DNA of 28,544 nt from UBA9732 sp963621975 (lineage in GTDB: Bacteria; Spirochaetota; Spirochaetia; Sphaerochaetales; Sphaerochaetaceae), in the NCBI GenBank assembly GCA_963621975.1, contig CAVFGI010000025.1, positions 1 to 28,544 on the forward strand, read 5' to 3'. A model generated the notes under the pieces. The model saw only the letters and a list, made by a program, of their open reading frames with translations, did not search any database and was not told the DNA's origin. Shown piece by piece: positions 1 to 8,164 of the stretch; within the stretch, counting starts at the first letter, position 1; every line of letters begins with the position of its first letter. A program made the position numbers and the translations under genes.

Positions 1-31
1 TTTCAACGATTTTCTTTAATTATGCTCCTAA

Positions 32-154
32 AGATTTCTGGTGATAACTCCTAAAGACGGGAAAGGTCAAGATGTAGTTTATGTTTCCTATGATGTGGTC
101 GTACGGTCATATCAGAATGGGGTGGTTCTGGCGGTAAGCTGGAGAAAAATTTGA
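32..154 (+). other. possible 3' end of an upstream gene
   Basis: This frame is open from about 32 to a TGA at 152-154 and reads as plausible protein, with an alternating hydrophobic stretch ending in VVLAVSWRKI. The same frame has stops at 17-19 and 29-31, whereas frame 3 is open from the window edge to about 43 and contains APKDFW. A frameshift near base 35-45, or simply chance coding, could explain this. It would be the tail of a gene lying before the secreted-protein operon. No family is recognised and it may not be a gene. Confidence 0.25.
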
Positions 155-198
155 ATTTAAAATAACGGCGTTTGCCCGGTATGTGGGGAGATTAAAAA

Positions 199-918
199 AT
201 GAAAAAATTTGCTATTGTTTTGATGATGGCTCTATTGGTTCTTGGCTGTGTGTTTGCAGCTGATGGTGACACAGGTGATGATAGTGCAGGAAAAATTACA
301 CCTGAAACAGCAACTAGTGGTGATAAGTTTTATGTTACCGTGAAAATTGATCCTGTTTATCCTGTCTATCAAATTGTTGGTTACACTGGTACAGATGAAA
401 CAACAAGTCCAAGTGCGGTGAGTACAAAGACCGGTGAATATTCAATTGTTGGTTCTCTGAATAATGAAGGTACTAAACTTACTGTTAAGGTTGCTATTCA
501 ACATTATGGAGTAAAGGAAAATAACATAAACGTTGTATCACCAACCAAAACAGATATTAGATATAAAGGTACTGTTAAAGTAACTGTTACAGCTAAAGAG
601 TTGATTAACCAAGATTCAACAGTTACTGCTGACCCTCTTGTAGTTAATTCTGAAGGACATGTTTATAAAAGTAATCTTCCAGAAGCTACTGCTTTTACTG
701 CAAAGACTGATATTGACAACCTAACTGTCACTGCTAATGCTGCATCTGCTAATACTGCTTCTGTTACTGCTGAATATACAAATGGTAAGAAGGTTGCAAC
801 AGGTACCAATGCTGTTACAATTGCTAATGGCTGCGTTTTTACTTGGTCAGATATTGATTTGCTTACAGGTGGTGATAATTACAAAGCCGAAGTTATAGTT
901 ACTTACGAAAGTGAATAA
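199..918 (+). CDS. secreted pilin-like subunit candidate 1
   Basis: A 239-residue exported protein of unknown exact family. Residues 1-21 form a signal peptide (MKKF then a Leu/Val/Met core). The cleavage could be type I after VFAA or lipoprotein type at the LGC motif; the sequence does not decide. The mature part is rich in Thr, Val and Ser in alternating patterns typical of beta-sandwich domains, with almost no cysteine. It ends in an alternating strand (YKAEVIVTY), as expected for fimbrial subunits. It shares a weak overall pattern with the next protein (a TVTA-x2-L stretch followed by TAxP), so the two are probably paralogues. A GGGGAG ribosome site lies about 8 bases before the ATG. Its place directly ahead of a chaperone and an usher suggests a fibre subunit; that role is inference. 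Confidence 0.6.
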   Translation: MKKFAIVLMMALLVLGCVFAADGDTGDDSAGKITPETATSGDKFYVTVKIDPVYPVYQIVGYTGTDETTSPSAVSTKTGEYSIVGSLNNEGTKLTVKVAIQHYGVKENNINVVSPTKTDIRYKGTVKVTVTAKELINQDSTVTADPLVVNSEGHVYKSNLPEATAFTAKTDIDNLTVTANAASANTASVTAEYTNGKKVATGTNAVTIANGCVFTWSDIDLLTGGDNYKAEVIVTYESE

Positions 919-958
919 TGGGATAGGCTAAATCTAGAATTTATAAGGCTGAGCTGAA

Positions 959-1582
959 ATGAAGAGATTCTGGCTTGTGCTAACGGTACTGCTTGTTGCT
1001 GCTGGCGTTGGATTTACAGTTAATGACAGTAGAGACATGGGAAGCGGTGCTTTGATAAGGGTCATTGTTTCACTGGAAGCAAGTGACCCTGTTTTTTATT
1101 TATCTCAAGGTGATATTCTTGGTTCTGCAAGCGGTGCTGAAAGTTCTGTTGATGTGGATATTACCCAGAAGGATTTGAGCTTGACGTTCTATGTTAAGCT
1201 TGGTGCTTCAGGTAATTTGACGAATTCTTCTGCTATTAGAGCGGATTCTTCAAAGATTTATCATTTGACAGTTACTGCACACAGTTTAAAGACTGCTGAT
1301 GGTAAGGGAACTGCTGAACCTACTTTGAATCAAGATGAGAAAAAGGGCTTTGTTTCTGATGTAAGCTATGAGACTTATGGCAGGAAGCTTTCTGCAAGTC
1401 TTAATGAAGAGAATACAAAAGATAACGTAGTCTGTATTGATGTATCCTTTAATGGAGAAACAATCTTGATTGGTAGAGAAAAGATTGATCTTGCGCACTG
1501 GGATTTCCTCTGGGTGCAAAATGAAGAGCTTCTTGCTTCTGTATATTCTGGCGATGTTACATTGACGGTTTCTACAGAATAG
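959..1582 (+). CDS. secreted pilin-like subunit candidate 2
   Basis: A 207-residue exported protein. Residues 1-20 are a signal peptide (MKRF plus a hydrophobic core), with no clear lipobox. The mature chain is Ser/Thr/Val rich with predicted beta strands and ends in an alternating strand (SGDVTLTVSTE), the pattern seen in chaperone-usher subunits and spore-coat-U-type domains. It resembles the preceding gene's product in layout (VxVxL, then TVTAxxL, then TAEP), so a tandem duplication is likely. The gap from the preceding gene is 40 bases and to the following chaperone gene 38 bases, consistent with one operon. Its ribosome site is weak (AAGG about 10 bases before ATG). The fibre-subunit role is inferred from position and fold pattern. 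Confidence 0.55.
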   Translation: MKRFWLVLTVLLVAAGVGFTVNDSRDMGSGALIRVIVSLEASDPVFYLSQGDILGSASGAESSVDVDITQKDLSLTFYVKLGASGNLTNSSAIRADSSKIYHLTVTAHSLKTADGKGTAEPTLNQDEKKGFVSDVSYETYGRKLSASLNEENTKDNVVCIDVSFNGETILIGREKIDLAHWDFLWVQNEELLASVYSGDVTLTVSTE

Positions 1583-1620
1583 ATTAGTATTTACGGGGGA
1601 AAGAAGGTTAGGTTATTGAT

Positions 1621-2361
1621 ATGAAGAGACTAACACTTGTAGCTGTTTTGATAGCTGTTTCTGTTTTTTGTGTATATGCGTTTCAGTTTTCTCCTATGGA
1701 GCAAACCTTTGAGGCTTCAGGAGCTAATGCCCAAAAAACATATACAATAGTCAATGATTCTGATGAGGACATTGCTGTAAAAATAAGTGTTATGGTTAGA
1801 AGTCAGGATGACGAGGGTAATGAAATTAGGGAAAAAGTCTCTAATGAGTTCCAGTTGTCTGCATCTCAGATTATTGTTAAGGCTAATTCTTCCTATGTAA
1901 TTAGAGTTAAATACAGGGGGTCTTCTACCGTCACTACAGAAAAGTCTTATAGACTTATTGCTGAACAGGTTTCTTACTCAAAGGGTAAGGACAGTGAGTC
2001 TCAGACAATGTTTAATTTCCTTTATGTTTATGTTACAAGTCTTTATGTTTCACCTTCTAAGACAGTTGAGAGCGTGGAACTTCAAGGCATCACTGCACAT
2101 GAAGATGAACAGGGCAACCGTTATCTAGATGTTACAATTAGCAATAAGGGTAATGTTCATAAGATTTTAAACGGTATGGTCCTTCAAGTAACTGATCCTT
2201 CTGGGAATACAGTTACGCTTGAGACCAGTGACCAACTTCTTGGGCTTTCTGGGTCAAATATTCTTGCAAAAAAGACAATTACCAAGTCTATTCCACTACC
2301 TGATGGTTTAGATTTTTCTACTACAGGTGAATATACTGGAATTATAAGTTTCGCAGAATAG
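1621..2361 (+). CDS. PapD-like periplasmic pilus chaperone
   Basis: A 246-residue periplasmic protein resembling the chaperone of chaperone-usher pathways. It has a signal peptide with likely cleavage after VYA, near residue 20. The mature N-terminus begins with FSPMEQTFEASG, as PapD-type chaperones begin with a strand bearing xxPxxxxx. The first immunoglobulin-like domain contains IVKANSSYVIRVKYRG followed by EKSYRLIAEQV, which matches the family's pattern of a polar residue cluster, an alternating edge strand and E-x-x-Y-R-L. The second domain (about 135-246) carries a DVTISNKGNVH strand and ends in alternating residues. Such proteins cap subunits by donor-strand complementation and deliver them to the usher, which is the very next gene. 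Sequence divergence is large, so the call rests on motifs plus context. Confidence 0.75.
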   Translation: MKRLTLVAVLIAVSVFCVYAFQFSPMEQTFEASGANAQKTYTIVNDSDEDIAVKISVMVRSQDDEGNEIREKVSNEFQLSASQIIVKANSSYVIRVKYRGSSTVTTEKSYRLIAEQVSYSKGKDSESQTMFNFLYVYVTSLYVSPSKTVESVELQGITAHEDEQGNRYLDVTISNKGNVHKILNGMVLQVTDPSGNTVTLETSDQLLGLSGSNILAKKTITKSIPLPDGLDFSTTGEYTGIISFAE

Positions 2362-2407
2362 AATAAAACTATAATAATTCTTTTCTGTTCTTTTAGGTGG
2401 TACTAGT

Positions 2408-5400
2408 ATGAAAATGAAGGAAGTTTGTAAGAGCTTTCTTACCGTTGTATTACTTTTCTTCATTATTTTGTGCTGTATTATAATGTTTCATCAATGTAGT
2501 TTGGAGCCTGAGGTTGAAGAGGCTCCTGCTACTGTTGTTATTCCCGTTGAAGTAGTTGAAGAAGTTCCAATTAAAGAGCCTGCTGTTGAAGAACCTCCTG
2601 TTGAAGAGCCGGTAGAAGTAGAAGTAATTGAAGAAGTAGAAGAGCTCATTGGGCTAGCAGAGCCTGAAGAGGTATCAATTCCAGTATCTCCTGAGCTTGA
2701 TTGGCCATATGTTCTTGAATTCTATGGAGACGGATTTGACACTTCAAGCGATGAAATTAACTGGGATGAATTTGTTTTTAGTGATGATGAGCTTGAGCTG
2801 GAAGATGGTTCCTACTACGGTGTTCTTGTTGTTAATGATTATTCTGTTGGTTCTATCAATGTTGAGCAGATTGAAGGTGTTACTTACTTTAGCAAGTCTC
2901 AGCTAGAAACACACCTTAAAGATTTACTTACAGAACAATATTTTGCTGTATTCTTTGAAGATTCAAGTGAATACTATACGCTTTCTTACCTTGAAACTAA
3001 GGCGTTCAATGTTAAGTTTGATACTCTTAATTTGTATCTGTATCTTGATTTTGATACTTCGCAGATGCCAGTTAAGAATATTTCTATTAGTGGTAAGAGT
3101 GAAAATGTTTCTACAGACTATAGCATAAGTGGTGCTGTTTCTTTGAAACCTGCTTGGTTCTCTGCACAAACTAATGCTGGTCTCTCTTTAAGTGGATATC
3201 AGAATGTTGAGACTGGAAGGTTTGAATATAATGCTGGTCTTTCGCTTTCTAATCAGTTCTCATTTTTAGGGATTGTTGTTAGTAAGCCTCTTAGTATTTA
3301 TTTCTCCAATACTACTGGTCTTTCATATTCATTTGGAAATTTTGTGGGGTACGTTGATTATCCAGATTTGAGCCTACGTGTTTCTTTTGGCGATGTTGGT
3401 GTTTCTGGTTTTGAAAATGGTTCTCCGTTTGGATTTACAATTGAAAAGAGTTATAGCTATGGTACGGATACTGCTTTAGGAAATCAGTATTCTCAGATTA
3501 TCGAACTAGAAGAAGACTCAAATGTGGAAATCTTTGTGAATGAGAAGTCTGAGGTGAGTAGGACGCTGACTGCTGGTAAGTACAGAGTGAAGGATTTTGT
3601 ATTCAATCAGGGTGGAAATGAGATTGTGGTAAAGGTGCATCCTCTTTCCATGGGTGATGATACAAGCAGGGATGAGACGCTGACGTTTGACACAAGTTAT
3701 GACTCGTCCCTGTTAGGAAAGGGTGATAGCACGTGGCGCTTTGGGGTGTCCATTCCAAGGGTCAAGACCACTATTCGGGCAAGTTCCCAGACCTTGGAGC
3801 AGAGGGGCTTTGTTATTCCTTCATTGCCAAGTTACAATCCTAAGAGACACAGTTTTGACCAGATGCAGTATATATTCCTCTATAGCGACTTTAGCATGTT
3901 CTGGGAGCAGTCTATTGGCTTCTTAGATAACTATACGCAGACAAACTCTATTTCTATGGTGGCGCAGAGGCAAACTAATGGAGAGTATTGGATTTCTTCT
4001 AGCTTGAATCTTTCTGGTACGCTTGCAACTAAGATTGGTACTTCTAGGTTCAGATTTGGTGGAGATATGACTGTTGGCAAGATTAATGCAGACGGCGGTC
4101 TTAGTAATCTTGCGTTCCATTTTAGCTATTCTCAGAGCTTTGTTGAGCCTGTTTTGAAGCCGTTGAGTCTCTCTTTGATGTTTACTGCTAATTCTTCAAA
4201 GCAGAGTATTTCATTGAATACTGGCTATTCGTTCAAGGTTTTGAATTTGAACGTGGGTGCATCTTTGAGTATGACGTATAACTTTATGACGTTGCCTTCT
4301 CTTACTTATAATTTGGCTTTAAATTTTGATCTTCCTCTTGGAAAGAGAGCAAGCATGAGCTTGTCTACCTCCTTAGATCAAAATTTTAACTTTACTGCTG
4401 TGCTCGGAATTAGAACCTCAATTGGTAAGGTTAGCTTGAATTCTTCTACAAGCATGCGCAATAAGAGCGTGTCGTCTAGTGTTTCCATGGGATACTCTAT
4501 GGATAACAATAGCTACAGCCTTGGTTTTACAAATATTCACTTTGACGATTTGCTTAACCATACGGCAGCTTTCTCGTGGTCGCATAAGGGCTCTCTTGCC
4601 AACTATTCGTTACGTGTTCAGGCATCTAATAAGTACAGCACGCTTACTTATTCTGGCTACATTTCTTCTGCATTTGCGTTTGCAGATGGATACTTGGCTG
4701 TCACAAACGGCAACAGCGGGCCATTTATCTTGATTGTGCCTCAGGGCGCACTTAAGAAGACCGATCTTTCTGTTTCTGCTACTATGAACTCATCTGTTAA
4801 TGAAATTGTTAAGACGTTTGGCACTGGTTACTATAGTGGCATGAAGCTGTATACGACAAATAGTATCATTGTGTATGCTGGCTCTGAGTCTTTCTTGTTC
4901 CAAGCTTCGCCTACGGCGTCATATGGATATGTGGCTAAGATTTATTTGGAAGAAAATCTTTCTGTGACTTGTGTGCTACAAATGGCTGAGGACATTGGTT
5001 TTGACTCGGTGTCTTCGCCGGTTTATAGTGTTGAGCTTGCAGAAGATGGTGTTTCTGTTGTAAGCAGAACTCTGCTAGAAAATAGCTATATGTTCTCAGA
5101 CGAGGAAGGGCGTTTTATCATTGATAATCTTAAACCTGGGGTGTACCAGTTTGACCTTGCGGTAGACAACTATTGGTTTGCGGTGTTCCTTTCTGTGCCT
5201 TCTGTAATGGATGCTGATGAACAAGAGTATTCAACGAAAATGGCGCTTTATAAGGACTTTGTGTTCTATAATGAGGTTGAAGGTGTTTCTAGCATTGAAG
5301 GCTCTGAGGAGACTACTGTCCAGTATAATATTAGCTCCTACGATTCTTCTTACACTGGTTCGTTCACATTGTCACTAGATCAGGTTGTCACTCAGGATGA

Positions 5401-5440
5401 TTTCTGGAATATGCTTTACGGTGATGATGAAGCTTTCTAG
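2408..5440 (+). CDS. FimD/PapC-like outer membrane usher
   Basis: A 1010-residue protein with the layout of a fimbrial usher, the outer-membrane pore that assembles chaperone-delivered subunits. Residues 9-28 are strongly hydrophobic and not followed by a normal signal-peptidase site. Residues about 33-95 are a Pro/Glu/Val-rich acidic linker that ushers normally lack. The N-terminal domain (about 99-200) has VLEFYGDGFD, INWDEF and ELEDGSYYGVLVVND, matching the usher pattern FN-x-x-F, DLS-x-F, PG-x-Y-x-V-D-x-Y-x-N. A plug-like segment (369-412) has VEIFVNE, TAGKYRVKDF and GGNEIVVKV. Alternating amphipathic strands fill the rest as a beta-barrel. Near 870-920 there is a small beta domain with EGRFIIDNLKPGVYQFDL. 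It lies 46 bases after the chaperone gene with a good AGGTGG ribosome site, and 3 bases before the next gene. Confidence 0.78.
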   Translation: MKMKEVCKSFLTVVLLFFIILCCIIMFHQCSLEPEVEEAPATVVIPVEVVEEVPIKEPAVEEPPVEEPVEVEVIEEVEELIGLAEPEEVSIPVSPELDWPYVLEFYGDGFDTSSDEINWDEFVFSDDELELEDGSYYGVLVVNDYSVGSINVEQIEGVTYFSKSQLETHLKDLLTEQYFAVFFEDSSEYYTLSYLETKAFNVKFDTLNLYLYLDFDTSQMPVKNISISGKSENVSTDYSISGAVSLKPAWFSAQTNAGLSLSGYQNVETGRFEYNAGLSLSNQFSFLGIVVSKPLSIYFSNTTGLSYSFGNFVGYVDYPDLSLRVSFGDVGVSGFENGSPFGFTIEKSYSYGTDTALGNQYSQIIELEEDSNVEIFVNEKSEVSRTLTAGKYRVKDFVFNQGGNEIVVKVHPLSMGDDTSRDETLTFDTSYDSSLLGKGDSTWRFGVSIPRVKTTIRASSQTLEQRGFVIPSLPSYNPKRHSFDQMQYIFLYSDFSMFWEQSIGFLDNYTQTNSISMVAQRQTNGEYWISSSLNLSGTLATKIGTSRFRFGGDMTVGKINADGGLSNLAFHFSYSQSFVEPVLKPLSLSLMFTANSSKQSISLNTGYSFKVLNLNVGASLSMTYNFMTLPSLTYNLALNFDLPLGKRASMSLSTSLDQNFNFTAVLGIRTSIGKVSLNSSTSMRNKSVSSSVSMGYSMDNNSYSLGFTNIHFDDLLNHTAAFSWSHKGSLANYSLRVQASNKYSTLTYSGYISSAFAFADGYLAVTNGNSGPFILIVPQGALKKTDLSVSATMNSSVNEIVKTFGTGYYSGMKLYTTNSIIVYAGSESFLFQASPTASYGYVAKIYLEENLSVTCVLQMAEDIGFDSVSSPVYSVELAEDGVSVVSRTLLENSYMFSDEEGRFIIDNLKPGVYQFDLAVDNYWFAVFLSVPSVMDADEQEYSTKMALYKDFVFYNEVEGVSSIEGSEETTVQYNISSYDSSYTGSFTLSLDQVVTQDDFWNMLYGDDEAF

Positions 5441-5443
5441 TTT

Positions 5444-5737
5444 ATGAAATACTTTGTTATTGCAGATGAAAATACGGTTAGGGGTTTTTCTTTGCTTGGA
5501 GTTGATGGTGCGATTGTTTCTGTAGATTGCTCTTCTGAACAAGCTAGGTTACAGGCAAAACCTTTGGCTTGTGACACCTTTGAGAATGCTCTTGCCTATA
5601 AAAATTTGGGTGCTGTTATTATTAGTGCACCTGTTGCTAGTTTAATTGAACCGCTTATTGCTAAGCACAATCAAAGCGGAAAATTTCCTCAGGTTATGGA
5701 GATAGGAGAAGATGTATGCTCAGTATTGAGAAGTTGA
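5444..5737 (+). CDS. V-type ATPase subunit F-like protein
   Basis: A 97-residue soluble protein. It opens with MKYFVIADENTVRGFSLLGV, the pattern of V/A-type ATPase subunit F (VIxDxxTxxGFxLxG). A central stretch AVIISAPVASLIEPLI is followed by FPQVMEIGED, corresponding to the family's region before the conserved P-x-x-x-x-I. The length fits subunit F (about 100 residues), a regulatory central-stalk protein. No other ATPase subunit gene is nearby. The ATG is 3 bases after the usher stop, and the 3' end overlaps the ABC ATPase gene by 22 bases, so translational coupling on both sides is likely. It may be the F subunit of an ATPase encoded elsewhere, or a Rossmann-like relative used with the exporter. 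Confidence 0.65.
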   Translation: MKYFVIADENTVRGFSLLGVDGAIVSVDCSSEQARLQAKPLACDTFENALAYKNLGAVIISAPVASLIEPLIAKHNQSGKFPQVMEIGEDVCSVLRS

Positions 5738-6420
5738 CAAAGTGGTATGGCCAGACGCGTGCTGTGGATAATTTGAGTTTGCACATTGCGCCGGGTGAGA
5801 TTTTTGGGTTTATTGGCCATAACGGGGCGGGAAAGACTACCACGTTGAAGTGTGTTGTGGGCATTTTGGGTTTTGATGATGGAGAGATTCGCATTAATGG
5901 CTTGAATGTGCGAGACAACGCCATTGAATGTAAGGGCTATCTTGCCTACATTCCAGATAACCCTGACCTCTATGATTTCATGACTGGCATCAAGTATCTC
6001 AATTTTATTGCCGATATCTTTGAAATTTCTACATCTGACCGTGTGGCACGCATTGATAAATATGCAACTTTATTTGAGATGAGAGATGTGCTGGGCAATC
6101 CTATTTCCAGTTATTCACATGGAATGAAGCAAAAGCTTGCTATTATTAGTGCTTGGGTGCATGATCCTAAACTTATTATCATGGATGAGCCTTTTGTTGG
6201 TTTGGATCCTAAGGCATCACACATCCTTAAAGGTATGATGCGTTCTTTCTGCGATGCTGGTGGCGCTATCTTCTTTTCTACTCATGTGTTAGAGGTTGCT
6301 GAAAAGCTTTGTGACAAGGTTGCTATTATCAAGGGCGGTAAGCTCATTAGGTGTGGCACTATGGACGAGGTTAAGGGCGATGAGAGTTTAGAAGAGGTTT
6401 TCTTGGAGCTTGTTGAGTAA
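5716..6420 (+). CDS. ABC transporter ATP-binding protein
   Basis: A 234-residue ABC ATPase that powers transport through the permease encoded next. The Walker A motif is GHNGAGKTT (34-42), the signature region is SSYSHGMKQKLAI (variant SHGMKQ, usual for ABC-2 exporters), Walker B is LIIMDEP (about 152-159), and the H-loop is STHVLE. The short domain and the SHGMKQ signature place it with ABC-2 type exporters such as those for antibiotics, lipids or bacteriocins rather than importers. The ATG at 5716 is preceded by AGGAGA at 5704-5709. The gene overlaps the F-like gene by 22 bases and the permease gene by one base (TAATG), so the genes are probably cotranslated. The substrate cannot be read from the sequence. 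Confidence 0.92.
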   Translation: MLSIEKLTKWYGQTRAVDNLSLHIAPGEIFGFIGHNGAGKTTTLKCVVGILGFDDGEIRINGLNVRDNAIECKGYLAYIPDNPDLYDFMTGIKYLNFIADIFEISTSDRVARIDKYATLFEMRDVLGNPISSYSHGMKQKLAIISAWVHDPKLIIMDEPFVGLDPKASHILKGMMRSFCDAGGAIFFSTHVLEVAEKLCDKVAIIKGGKLIRCGTMDEVKGDESLEEVFLELVE

Positions 6421-8132
6421 TGGTTAAGATTCTGTTAAAAAAGCAATTTGCTGAGATGTATAAGTCCTACTTTTTTGATAATAAGAAGGGGACTATTAGG
6501 TCTAAGGCTTCTGTTTTGCTTAGGTTTGGCGGTTTTGCTCTTTTGATGATTGTTCTCTTTGGCGGTTTCTTTGGTTATATAAGTTACCTTCTTTGTGAGC
6601 CTTTTTGCTCCTTGGGCCTTGGTTGGATGTACTTTGTCATTATGGGTTTTATTGCTATTGCTCTTGGCTCTTTTGGCTCTGTTTTTAATACTTTTGCTGG
6701 TCTATATTTGGCTAAAGACAACGATTTATTATTGTCTATGCCTGTTTCTGTTTCTGCTATTATGGCCTCGCGCCTTTTGGGTGTTTATTTAACTGGGTTG
6801 TTATATTCTGGCTTTGTGTCCTTGGGTACGGTTGTTGTTTACATTGTTGTTTCTGGTTTTAGTTTTGACGCACTTTTGGGTGGGTTAGTTTTTGTTTTCA
6901 TTGTTTCTGTTGTTGTTTTGATTCTTTCCTGCTTGCTTGGTTGGGTGGTTGCAAAGATTAGTGTGAAGCTTAAAAACAAGAGTTTTATTTCTGTTATTGT
7001 GTCTCTTGTTGGTCTTGGGCTTTACTACTATTTCTATTTTAATATGCAGAGTTTGCTTTCTAATCTTATTTATAATGCTGCCATTTATGGGCAAGAAGTG
7101 AAGTCTCATGCTTTCTTTTTGTATGGTTTTGGGCGCATGGCTCAGGGCTCTTGGCTTGCTATTTTGGCTTGTCTTGTTGTTTGTGGTGCCTTGTTTGCTC
7201 TTACGTGGGTGGTGCTCAAGCGCAGTTTTATTGGTGTTGCTACTGGTGGGGCCGGCGGTGCCAGTGGTGCCAGTGGTGCTTGTGGGGCCGGTGGGGCCGG
7301 GAAAGGGAAGAGGAAAAGAGTTGGATATGAGAATGGTAATGTCACTCTTACTGGTGTGAAGCCTAAAAGTGTGCGTTGGGCGCTGCTAGTGCGCGAATTT
7401 GAACGGTTTAGAGGTAGTGCAAGTTACATGCTCAATTGTGGGCTTGGCACTCTTTTCCTTCTTGTTATGGCCATTGCTTTGGTTGTAAAGATGGACACTG
7501 TTAGGGATTTGCTAGTTGAGCTTGCTGTTCCTGGTAATGCATTCTTTGTTCTTGGCTCTTGTGCAATTTGTCTTGTTGCTAGTACTAATGATATGGCTAC
7601 GCCATCTGTATCTTTAGAAGGGAATCGTTTGTGGATTTTGCAGGCTCTGCCGGTTAGTGCCTGGGATGTGCTTAAAGCTAAACTTGGTGTTCAAATTTTG
7701 CTTACTGCGCCGTTTGCTGCGTTGTGTGTGCTTTCATTGTCTTTTGTTTTGGGCTTTGGCTTTGTGGAGTTCTTTGCATCACTTGCTTTGGTTGTAGGCT
7801 TTGTGTTTTTCATGGCATTGTTTGATTTGGTTCTTGGGCTTAAGCTTCCAAATTTGACTTGGACGAATGAGCTTACGCCTATTAAGCAGAGCTTTGCTGT
7901 TTTCCTTGCTGTTTTTGGTGGCTGGGCATATATTGGTGCTATTATTGGGTTGTATTTTTTAGTTGGCAGTTCTTTGCGAGAGTTTTTTGAAGCAGGAGTC
8001 TTTGGTGGTGTCAGTGGCGTTTTGTCAGATGTGCTATTTTTAGGTGCTTTTGCTGTCCTAATTTGGGTTTTGTGTGCAGTGTTGGCTAGGTGGTTGAAAA
8101 ACAAAGGTAGCAAGGTGTTTGAGAACCTGTAA
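6420..8132 (+). CDS. ABC-2 type exporter permease
   Basis: A 570-residue polytopic inner-membrane protein with roughly a dozen hydrophobic segments in two halves. It is the transmembrane partner of the ATPase encoded just upstream, with which it shares a TAATG stop/start overlap. The N-terminal half includes GLYLAKDNDLLLSMPVSVS and the C-terminal half EGNRLWILQALPVSAWDVLKAK. Such L-P-V/I-S segments are typical of large two-half ABC exporter permeases of unassigned substrate. Between the halves, residues 276-294 form a Gly/Ala/Ser tract followed by a basic cluster KGKRKR, probably a cytosolic linker. Because it shares an operon with the usher genes, it might export a surface component, but nothing in the sequence shows that. 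Confidence 0.85.
   Translation: MVKILLKKQFAEMYKSYFFDNKKGTIRSKASVLLRFGGFALLMIVLFGGFFGYISYLLCEPFCSLGLGWMYFVIMGFIAIALGSFGSVFNTFAGLYLAKDNDLLLSMPVSVSAIMASRLLGVYLTGLLYSGFVSLGTVVVYIVVSGFSFDALLGGLVFVFIVSVVVLILSCLLGWVVAKISVKLKNKSFISVIVSLVGLGLYYYFYFNMQSLLSNLIYNAAIYGQEVKSHAFFLYGFGRMAQGSWLAILACLVVCGALFALTWVVLKRSFIGVATGGAGGASGASGACGAGGAGKGKRKRVGYENGNVTLTGVKPKSVRWALLVREFERFRGSASYMLNCGLGTLFLLVMAIALVVKMDTVRDLLVELAVPGNAFFVLGSCAICLVASTNDMATPSVSLEGNRLWILQALPVSAWDVLKAKLGVQILLTAPFAALCVLSLSFVLGFGFVEFFASLALVVGFVFFMALFDLVLGLKLPNLTWTNELTPIKQSFAVFLAVFGGWAYIGAIIGLYFLVGSSLREFFEAGVFGGVSGVLSDVLFLGAFAVLIWVLCAVLARWLKNKGSKVFENL
7245..7301 (+). repeat. in-frame 9-bp repeats coding a Gly-Gly-Ala tract
   Basis: Six 9-bp units (7245-7298, pattern GGTGGGGCC with variants) plus one GGG codon encode repeated x-Gly-Ala tripeptides in the linker between the two halves of the permease. 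The tract is far more GC-rich than its surroundings. Copy number probably varies by slippage without breaking the frame. Confidence 0.8.
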
Positions 8133-8164
8133 TGGTGGTAGGAAACAGTGGTAGGATGGAGGAA

